Positions 45,401 through 55,083 of a stretch of DNA of 64,000 nucleotides are shown here, in pieces; within the stretch, counting starts at the first letter, position 1, and each line of letters starts with the position of its first letter. Below the pieces are notes generated by a model. The model was not told the DNA's origin and did not search any database. It was given only the letters and a program-made list of their open reading frames with translations. A program made the position numbers and the translations under genes. Origin of the DNA: Colius striatus (taxonomy: Eukaryota; Chordata; Aves; Coliiformes; Coliidae); assembly GCF_028858725.1 (NCBI RefSeq), contig NC_084776.1:6448001-6512000 (forward strand), read 5' to 3'.

Positions 45401-48400
45401 TACATTGTCTGGTTCTTTTTTCTTCTTCCAACAGCAGCCCTGAAAGTCTCTCCTGGGAGCACTGAGAGGGTGTGGTGAGCAGAGCTGAAGTGCTTTCCTA
45501 TGGCACACATTGTAAATGCTTTCTAACTGGTGGCACATTGTAAGCAGACCTTTGGGTGGACTCACACCAGGGCAGGATGGGCTGTTTGTAGGCAAAATGA
45601 AAACACCATCAGCTTGTCACAGCACTGGCAGGAACAAGGGTGAGCACCTGCTTAAAGTCCTCGATGGAGAGGTTCCATCCTGAGGAGCCTGTTTTTTCCT
45701 GCTCCATGTTCCCCGGAGCCTCCTTGAGTGTGTCCCTCCAGGCTGGGGGCTCTGGGGTGCTGCTCTGAGCAGGGGCAGCTGCTGAGGTCCTCTCCCAGTG
45801 CTGCATGTCCTCTGCTCTGCTCTTCTGGCCCCAGAGCACTTTCTCCTCCAAGGTTGAAGGAACAGTCACCTGCTGTCTCCACAGTTCATGCAGCTGCTGT
45901 ACCACTCCATGCTGATAATGCAACTGTGATAAAGGGGAAAAGGCAAACAGTGAAACGAGTTGAGCCTTACCTCTGCAAACCCGACTGCTAGAGCCTCCAT
46001 GGCAGACTCTGGCAGCCCCCAGAAGCCCAGGGGCTGCACCAGTCCCATGACTCTTTCCCTCCCTTTTTCAGTTGTGTAGCCCATCAAAGAGCAAACATCA
46101 CCTTGGGGTTCTTCTGGTGGAACAGCTCTTCCTCTGTGACACAGGCAGGAGATGGGCTGCGCTCCGGGGTCCGGATCCTGGCAAGAAGGTCCTGCAGACT
46201 CTCCTTCACTATCGCAGCACCTTCTCGAGCAGCCAGGTCATGCTGAGGTGCCACAACCACAACAGCACTTGTGAGCCCCAGTTCCACACACAGACACACA
46301 AATTCATGTGGTATACATGGTTTCAAAGTAACTGCAGCCCCCACCAAGCAGAGCAACACTTAGAATTGTACCAGGGAACTGTTTTGGTTGGAAAAGCCCT
46401 TGAAGCTCCTGGAGTCCCAGCCCTCCCCTCACCCTGTCCAGCCCACCACTAACCCACAGCCCTCAGCACCTCAGCTCCACAGCTTTGGGATCCCTCCACG
46501 GCTGGGCACTACCCCAGCTCCCTGGGCAGCCTGGCACAGGGGCTGACACCCCTCTAAGGGAAACAGTTCTGTCTCAGCTCCAATCTCAACCTCCCCTGGG
46601 GAAACTTGAGGCCATTTCCTCTTGTCCTGTCACTTGTTACTGTTACTTAGAACAGCTTTTTTTCAAACACACCCCACAATTTCCCCCCTGAATTACATTT
46701 TTCAAAGCATCCAGTGATGTTCAACTTCCACCTCAACAAGTATCACAGTGCAGGACACCCAGTCCCAGAAAGTGACTACTGGAATTCACAACCAGGAGGA
46801 AAATCATTCTTTAAAGGACCAGAGTGAACAGCTTAAGAGACACAATTGTGTCTTTATTGACACCATTAGACTGCAGGGGTTCTTCCAGGTTATTGAGCAA
46901 ACCTGCTTGGGTCTGTACAGATGTTCTGCAAATAAACTGTCACCTCACTCTCAGCCCCAACTGCAGAGCAGTAAAAATACCACGTCAGCCACTCCCACCT
47001 TTATCCTCTATTTGCATATGAAGTTCAAAGCTCACAGTTACCCAGCTACATGCTTGGTTACCTCCAGTTTCTCTCTGAGGTCAGCCCATTTATCTTCATA
47101 CACAGCAATTCCCCAAAGGGTGACCTGCAGCAGAGCTCCTCCTAATAACACAGGATGTGGCCTAAATTCCCAGGACTCACTGAAAATGCCTGCTCTCTCT
47201 GACTTGAAAATAAAGGAAAACTTCCTAGTTTCCCCAGGCAAAATCACACCTGAAATAAGGGGAGAAAAAAAAGAGCATTGGACTGCAAGAAGCCACCTGG
47301 TCAAGTTGACCCTTCCCCAACCCCACCCTGAGTGTCCTTATCTCTGTACCAGGCTGTGCCCCCACAGCCTGGCTGCTTACCAGCTCCATCCAGATATTTT
47401 TCTCCTTCCACATTTACTTCCAGTCACTATGTTACTGAACTGGTGGTAGTGCCACTGTGCACTCCCTTTACAGGAGCTCAGTGCTCTCTCTGGCAGATTA
47501 TGCCCAGTTTGCCATCAAAAAATGATTCACTTCTCAATATTCCGCCCATTTACGTCCAGAGTAGGAGCAACCTCCTTGCCTTTGAAGTCCCACCAAAGGG
47601 ATCTGCTTCTCACACCTCTTTTGGTGTGAGTCAGCTCTGACACCCAGGGTGGCTTCCCAAGGAGAATCACTCAGCAGGCTCACTCTGCCATTAGTCAGGC
47701 TCTGATAACTCCTGGCTACGTGCTCTCTGCTCTATGCACACAGGTCTCAGAGGTGAGCAGCTCATACCTGGCCTGGTATCAAAGTAAAAACACTGCATCC
47801 TCTTCCTATGGGTTTCTCTGGAAGGAATCTGCTGGGGAAGCCTCAGCCAGTTGTACCAGATGGCAGTTGTGCCATCATTGCTCACTGTCAGGGAGCTTTC
47901 AGCTTTCTCAGCAGCCAAAGCCTCGAAGGTGAGCCGGGCAGCGATGCCAACTTCATCCTACAAGGAAGAGGAAAAAGACACAGCTGACCATTTCTCAAAA
48001 GACAAAGCTGACAATTTCTACTCTACTTGGCAGAATTTATCTTGCCTGAAGCCATACTACAAATACAGGGTGGAGCCTGGGTAGGAGAACATGGAAAGCA
48101 AGTGGTCACTATACAGAGAGAAGCTGGGAATCTGAGCCTCACTCTGCAGACACTGCAACCCCTTCTGCTTCAAGACCCCTCTAGAGCACACGTAGGGACA
48201 CTCTGCACACTCTGTTATGCTCAGAATAAACCCCCCATTCTCTGGCCTGGGAGTGATACACATTGAACAGCTGTGACTTGGGAACTCAAGCAGGGTTAGC
48301 TTGACTAAAGAGCAAAAAGAGAACAATTACCCTGCAAGAAGTGGTGCAGTTGATCCAACGAGCAGGCTGGCCACAGAAATTTAAAGATGGACCCAGTACT

Positions 48401-51400
48401 GCTTCTGGAAGCCCACTGGAGTCACTGCTAAAGAAAAAACACCCAAGAACCAATGTTTTTGTGGAGTGAAATGTACTTTCAGAGAAGGGAGAAGCAGGGG
48501 TTCACATGACTATTAAATACATAATCCCAACTAATGCTTTTCCACATCACCTCTTTAGGAACAGCCCTGCAGATGTGCTAAACTCCAGTTACTTGTCACC
48601 ATCAAGGACAGGACAGAGAGAATATCAAAGAGTGCTACTTGCCTATGGAAGTCTGAAGGCACATGACTGAAGAAGCAGAGGCTCTGCAGTTGTGCCCATT
48701 ATAGATGGAGAGGACAGGGGTAAAAAAGGCAAAAAAGGCTGGAGAAAGACAACTAGGTAGAGGTAACTAGAGCAGAATCCCCGCCCTGCCTAATGTAAGC
48801 TCTGGAGCCACACAAAGGGCAGACTAGAGGAAGGGCCTCAGAATAACCTTTTCTCTGATTCTTGCTCCTTAGGCCCAGGGAAACAAGGAACTGCTTGACT
48901 CCTGTATCTGGTGATTATAATCTTAGAGTATCCCTTTCATTGTGCCCCAGTGGAGACTCCTCTCCACTCTGGATAAGAACAGCTAACCCCTTACAGCCTA
49001 GGGGTGTATACCCAGCCTTCTTTATTTCTGCCATCAAGTAAAACTCACAGGTTCTCAGACTCTTGGGAAGTGGTGGAATGTGGCAAAGGCTCTGCTGAGA
49101 CAGATGGGAAAGGCTGCCCTTTACCAATCACCTCCAGCCCATCCAGGTCCTGGACATGCAGAAAAACAAGGAAGTTGAAATATAAACCAGACAAATGCAA
49201 CAACCAAGTCAAGTGCAGTTGATTGTCTTGCTCCAGGGTGGTTTTTAGAGGTATCCAACAAGCGACACAGTCAGGGACCAACTCTGGGCCTCCCAAGAAT
49301 CCCAGGTGACTGCATTCCCCACCACAAACCATGAATGGGTGGGAAAAATCTCCTTCACACACGTTTCTCATCCCCAGGGATGAGTTTCAGAAAGAAAAAA
49401 GTGATGTTTGTTCAGTTTTTAAGAGGAAGGGCTACCTGCCCTCGGGAGATTACTTCAGATGCCTGTCTTCCCTCTGCCCCAAGACACTAAAGCCAAGTCC
49501 TACTCCAACCTTTGGCAGGTTTTTGCATTGTCTAGGCCTTGGCAGCTGTGTGTTGCTGGTGTGGGTTCCTGTCCTGGGGTCCCTAGGCCAGTCCATGCCA
49601 CGCTCTGGGAGGCTCAAGGCAGCTCTTTCACAGGTGTGTCCCATTGGAAATGTGGGAACTTCCAAGAAAAGTACCATGGGGATAAGCTTTTGATTCTTTA
49701 TGCTTTTGCAGATCCAGTTCTTGGCAATTTTATGTTACTCTACAGCATCTCACAAGAGATGAGAGATGGAAAGAATGGCTTTGATCCTCTTGTCTTACCG
49801 GCTTATAAAAATCGAGTTCCTCTAGGACAGATTTGAGCTGCTGCTGTCGATGCTTCAGGAAAAGACTCTTATCCCAGGTCTGATGGGCAGGGATCCTCTT
49901 TGGAGGCTTCAGACCTGTGGAAATACCCACACAAGGGCTCCCTGGCAACATACCCACATGCCTATTCATTTCACTCTCTGCCAAACTTTGGCCTCAAGGT
50001 GATTTAAAGAGGAAAACAGATGACTGGGGAGCAGCTTGTGCTGCAGCTGTGGGAAGGGGCAGCTACACCGTGAGCTGGGAGTCACTGCTCCTTTCTGCTG
50101 CTCCCTCCACACTCACAGCCCATTTGTGTGGGATCTCTGTTCCCTTACTCGTTTCCATCTGCACAGTGTGGGGTTTCCCCACATGAGTGACTGGCTCTGG
50201 GTAGCCCTGTTCTCTCTGAGTCAGCGTCAGCGTCAGGCCTGTGAGTTCATCTCCAATACGCTCTGGCTGCGCCCAGAACTCGCTTCCTCTTCGGTAGCCC
50301 TGGGGTGGAAAACAAGGCCCTTTGAGAAGCTGCCTGGTGTCTTCACAGGGACCAGAGGCTCAAAAGAAGAAGAGGTCTAGCTCTGCTTGTATGGATATTT
50401 TAAAAGTCTATACATGATCATTTTCTGTGAAGCCAGGCAAAATCAGGCTGCTGTCAGAGACAAAAGGAGGCTTCTTCTAGCTAGTGCTACATGGAGGCTG
50501 AATGATACTCAAATAAAGCCTCACACAAATGCAAATCCTTTAATAGTGCTGTACATGTAAAAAAATAAATGATCATTTAGTGTACTTCCATAATTCTCCT
50601 GGCTTACACATATCCCTTTCTCCATGGCAATCACTAAAATCCACCCTGAAGCTGTCAGATCTTTCTGTCCCCAGAACAGCAATTGCAGCATGTCTCCATG
50701 TCACTTCCCAGTGCCTTTGGTGAGAACCAAGCAATGGCACTTGTACATGTACAGCAGCTCCTTGGTGAGGAGCCAAAGCAGACCACTGCTTTCATGTGAC
50801 CAGTGTGGATAGCGTGGCTCCTCTTGGTATTTTTAAAGTCACTGAAAGCTCTGCTTGCACACTGGGATGAAGCACTTGGGAGTGGCTTTGATAAATGCCT
50901 AATGATGGGTCTTCAGAGAAGTTACTCATGAGAGCAGTGCTCTTTCCCAAGAGCAGAGCAGACAGGAGGCAGAGGAAGTGAGGCACTCACCTTTCCAGGA
51001 AGCAGGGCAGGGAGACTCCGGTCAATGAGCTCACGTTCTTCCTGGATTTGCCTGTAATCCTCTGAGATGCTCATCAGCAATTCATTCTCTGGCCTCTGGA
51101 GAACTTCTATAAACAAGGAACATCAAATCATCACTGCTGCTCTTCTTCTGGCCACACCCTTTACCACCACTATTATTGACATGTAACCCGCTTACACTGA
51201 AGCCCATCAAACCCATCTGCTTGCCCCAGCCAGAGCCCCCAGCCCACCTCCCCATAGCACCCACAGCCACGGGCCCCAGCAGCCTGGGGAGCTCTGAGAA
51301 CACAGAAGTAGACTGCAGCAGCAACAGGATTAACCCAGGCTGCCTACCAGCATCACAGCTTGTTGTGGCGCCAAACGCCCCCATCCACAAGCACAATCAG

Positions 51401-53951
51401 CCAGGAGGAGGCCTCAGCCTCTCTCACCTCCTAGGTATTTCTCCTGCCTTTTCCTCATGGCCATATTATGGTGCCAGTTCTGGAGAGCTTTGTGCTCTGC
51501 TGCTGGGGTCTGATGAACCTTTTTCTTCTTCTCTCCTCCAAGTTCCTCTTTGAAAGGTGTAACATCTGGAACCTCAATACGATCTGCTAACTGAGGGGCA
51601 AGGAAATGTTTGATTAACCTCTCCAAGCACACACAATGAGAATGGGAGAGGGAAGGAGAAAAGAATTCTTTAGCATGGCAGTACTTCCACTCTGAGAGGA
51701 ACAACACCAGGACACAAGGAACACACTCAGAAACAATGGAAGGATTTATCTGAGTAATTAGGGCTCAAGCAATGACATTGCTGCAACACCAGCTCTTCCC
51801 CGGCAAGCCTGATGCCAGCAGCAGCAGCACACATGGAAGAGGAAGCCTCTGTAATCACTCCCCCTGTGACCTCGTCCTGCTCAGGAGACTTCAAAACCTG
51901 CTGGTGCAGTTTCTCTGAGGACAAGCCCTCCCTAAGGAGGCAGGGAAAGCCACACCTCAGGCCTGACCCGCTCCTGATAGGTGCTGAAAAGCATGGGAAG
52001 GTGCTGCAGGCACTGCACTCCGCCCCCAGAAAAAGCAGCGCACAGCAGCAGTTTGGTCAGTTCACAAACCAACCTGAGTGTTTCCTCTGGCCAAGGCTTC
52101 CATTTTGAACTCCTGCAGACTTCCCAAAATGTGATGAGGGAGAATCTCTTTACATCCATCATCAAACAACCCTGGTCCTACAAGACACAGACAAAAGAGA
52201 AGACCCCAACCCCAGAGCCAGGTGACTAAAGCTAGGCTTAGCAGAAGCAAAACCCAAAGAGGAGCTGTGAAGTTTAAGCCTACCAGAAACAGTCAGTGGT
52301 TCCCTGGGTGCATTTGGGGAAGCAGGATGTGCTACCAGGAGATGTTTTGCCTTCTTTGTCTCCTTGGGTTGGTATTTTCTAGGGCGGTATTTCCTCCTAA
52401 CTGCAGCTGTCCCAGTGTCACAGGGCGGGCGGGGAAGATGGAGCTTCAGGAAACAGAGTGCAATGCACTGAGCTACATCCTGACTCACCTTCATTCCTTG
52501 TCATCCTTCTACACACACAGTTTTAGCAGTCCAGGCTGTTCCTGCCCCTCAGAGGCACGTTACACGGCTGTGGAGATACCCATCTCAGTTAGCTACCCTT
52601 CTGGACTCTGCTTTGTAACTGGGGCAGGGAAAGAGATTTTTAAATCACTTTCCCAACAGTTTTCTGCTGCGTCACTTGGAGCCAAGTGGCTCCAGTCCCA
52701 GCTTGACTTGAGCTTTGGAAGGGATACCGTGACAGTTCCTCAACAACTAACAAGTCTCATTAGACCAGAAAGCTGGAAACAGAATTTTGAAGAGACAGGT
52801 GGCTGATCCTTCCATTTGAAAAGGCTGTGGAAGGATCAATAACCCTCTGCTTCTACCAACAGAACCTGATGACCTGACAAACCCTAACAAGCAGGACAAA
52901 GTGGAGCGAGAACTGAACTCCAAGAGTGGGGTTTGGTTCAGTGAATGGATGGCAACCTTTGTGAAACACACCAAATGAAAGTGTCAGGTGAGGTAGCTGT
53001 TTCTATCAGGACAGATACATACTTTCTCCAGGTCCTCCACCTTGATTGCAAGAGCCTGGATGTCATCTCTTTGCATGACACGTGAAAGGGGCTCAGGCTC
53101 CTCTGCAATTACTGAGGATAGCTCAGGGGTCTTTTCCTTCTTGTCTGAAAAACAGATGAAGAAATCTCGTCTTCAACTTCCCAAGGAAACCACATCTTCC
53201 TCCTTCAGCCTGGTTATTCATTTTTGGATGAAGTATGAGGAAAAGTGTTGCACAGAACAATTCAATTAAGCACCTAACTGGGAACTCAAACTCAAAGAAG
53301 CTACAAGGACCAAAGTGGGTCACCAGGCTTCAGTTGTCTCATGCCTTCTCTTAGATGAGACAAACACAGCCTGAGCTTCCTGCAGGTAGGAGAACAAACT
53401 CCTGGGAACTCTGGCTGCAAGAGAACACAGTCCTCCACCCTCCCCACCTCACTACGCTCCCCGGGCACTACTCTGACAGCAAACCACTGGACTTTCAGAA
53501 GCTCGTTTCAGAAGCTGTGAACCAGCCATTCCCCCGCAGAGGCGGGCGCAGGGGGCTACGGCTACGGCAATCCCGCCGGGGCTGTTCCTCCCTTATCCCT
53601 AATCCGCCACTGCCCTCAGCCAGGGCCGGCTCCTTGAAACGCCAGGAGCCCTTCCCGGGTAGTAAATAAACACCAGAGCAATCCAGGAGAGGCCGAAGCG
53701 AGGGGAAGGGGCAGGTTACCGCGGCTGCAGCGCTCGGCTGGGCAGCGCCGCGCCACACAGGCCCCGGCCGCGCTGAGGGCACAGCCCAGGCCCGGCGCCG
53801 GGGCCGCCGCCGTGCCGCCTCCTGCCGTCCCGGGGGGGGTACAGGGCCGGGGCCGTGCCGCCTCGTGCCGTACCGGGGGGTACAGGGCCGGGGCCGCCGC
53901 CGAGCCGAGCCCGGAGCCGCTGCTCGCGTCCCGCCGCCCCGCGGGTGCCAT
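42409..53951 (-). CDS. MYCBPAP: MYCBP-associated protein
   Basis: Nineteen coding exons, about 931 aa (human about 947): 53720-53951, 53023-53144, 52284-52443, 52074-52177, 51428-51590, 50991-51106, 50149-50299, 49799-49914, 49049-49149, 48331-48427, 47768-47957, 47062-47249, 46102-46242, 45648-45923, 44749-44870, 43911-44032, 43321-43451, 42948-43127, 42409-42492. All phases close. Landmarks shared with the mammalian protein: EEPEPLSRVMQRDDIQALAI, LPHHILGSLQEFK, YRQIQEERELID, LGPSLNFCGQPARWI, VSNDGTTAIWYNW, FYFDTRPG, SWEFRPHPVLLGGALLQV, LLARIRTPERSPSP and LQLWRETIDGLVSHS. The EIKQPVKGGKEDR segment starts a lysine-rich region. Family knowledge: it binds the MYC-binding protein AMY-1 and is linked to testis and cilia. 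The central IWYNW...FYFD part resembles a beta-sandwich of the ASH/MSP type, which is my inference. The first 77 residues are low-complexity CpG-island product with no mammalian match, so the start is uncertain. Confidence 0.92.
46365..46640 (-). mobile_element. CR1 LINE 3' fragment in MYCBPAP intron 12
   Basis: Minus-strand CR1 3' end, reading the same subfamily words as the copies at 23,556 and 26,335 (for example CAACCAAAACAGTTCC at its 3' end and GGGGTGTCAGCCCC inside). It is 5'-truncated and lies about 125 bp upstream of the exon 13 acceptor. Confidence 0.85.
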
Positions 53952-54045
53952 GGCAACGGCCCCGAGCGGCGGCCAGAGCGGCGCTTCCGCCGCCGGCGAG
54001 GGACAGCGCCCCCTGCCGCCCGCGTATGCGCACTGCGGCGAGCCC
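53700..54045. promoter_or_regulatory. CpG island, MYCBPAP promoter and first exon
   Basis: A CpG-rich block over the MYCBPAP first exon and 90 bp upstream. Inside the exon two diverged tandem copies (43 and 41 bp, about 53,809-53,895) contain GGGTACAGGGCCGGG. Upstream it gives way abruptly to the 13-bp minisatellite. Confidence 0.65.
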
Positions 54046-54049
54046 CCCA

Positions 54050-54412
54050 GCATCAACCCCTGCACCACCCCCCCCACACCACCTCCCAGCATCACTCCCC
54101 AGTATCATCCCCCAGCATCACCCCCCAGCACCACCTCCCAGCATCACTCCCCAGTATCATCCCCCAGCATCACCCCCCAGCACCACCTCCCAGCATCACT
54201 CCCCAGTATCATCCCCCAGCATCACCCCCCAGCACCACCCCCCAGTATCATCCCCCAGCATCACCCCCCAGCACCACCCCCCAGCATCACTCCCCAGTAT
54301 CATCCCCCAGCATCACCCCCCAGCACCACCCCCCAGCATCACTCCCCAGTATCATTCCCCAGCATCATCACCCCCCAGCATCATCACCTCCCAGCATCCC
54401 CAAGACACATCA
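54050..54412. repeat. 13-bp minisatellite with 52-bp higher-order period
   Basis: A C-rich array of CCCAGCATCACCC-like 13-mers. Sub-variants CAGCATCACT, CAGTATCATC, CAGCATCACC and CAGCACCACC repeat in order every 52 bp: the word CAGCATCACT starts at 54,087, 54,139, 54,191, 54,282 and 54,334, and the 91-bp gap equals 52+39. Because 13 is not a multiple of three and the unit lacks stops in the plus orientation, all three plus frames stay open for over 200 codons. This is a repeat artefact, not a gene. The array begins about 100 bp upstream of the MYCBPAP start. Confidence 0.9.
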
Positions 54413-54595
54413 TCACCCCCCAGACACAAACCAAGGCACTGCCTTGGCTCTGTGTGTAGGTTGGCTTGTTGCACACTGGCCATCATCTGGTTTTGGATAA
54501 CAACCCCCTCCCAGCTCTCCTGTTTCTGCTGTTACCATAAAAGTCAGTAAAGAGCCCTCTAGCAGTCTGTGGTACCTGTCAGAAGGCAGGCACTG

Positions 54596-54601
54596 TTTAT
54601 T
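54596..54601 (-). terminator. RSAD1: RSAD1 poly(A) signal AATAAA
   Basis: AATAAA on the minus strand about 480 bp past the RSAD1 stop, giving a 3' UTR of roughly half a kb (54,580-55,083). No other gene was seen in that interval. Confidence 0.65.
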
Positions 54602-55083
54602 GCACACAGGCATCCCACATGCTGGGTTGTACAAGGATTATATTCCCTGTTCCATACCTATGCATTAGATTTCCCAGCCATATGTACACCATGTCCTATC
54701 ACATTTACACATGGCCTGGGTCTCTGAAGGTTCCCCGTGGGGTCTTTGGTGGTCCTCAGTGGTTTGCTGAAGAGGAGTCTCTTAGTATCCTTTCTATGAA
54801 CACTCAGCTCCTTCTTCTACATATGGTCTTTGTCTCAGCTCATCACTCTGTACAGAGTTCTTAGGTTTCTTATCTTGGTCTTGCTGGGTTATCTGCATCC
54901 CCTCCAAACATCCCAGACAGAATCTTATCTGAGACCCCCTGTGGCAACTATAAGTCAATCCACATGGTTTGTTTCTTATCCACCTGTGCACACAAAACCT
55001 CTCAAAACTGTTGAAGCAAGCACATCAGCACAGCAAAACCACCACAAAGACCTAGCAGAGCTTTTCCATCTTTCAGCCTTTGT

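Noticed and set aside
46748-47449. 233-codon plus-strand frame
   Set aside because: Antisense to MYCBPAP exon 12 and its flanking introns; no domain.
53812-54550. Three overlapping plus-strand frames of 211-231 codons rich in His-Pro-Ser
   Set aside because: Produced by a 13-bp stop-free minisatellite that is open in every plus frame.
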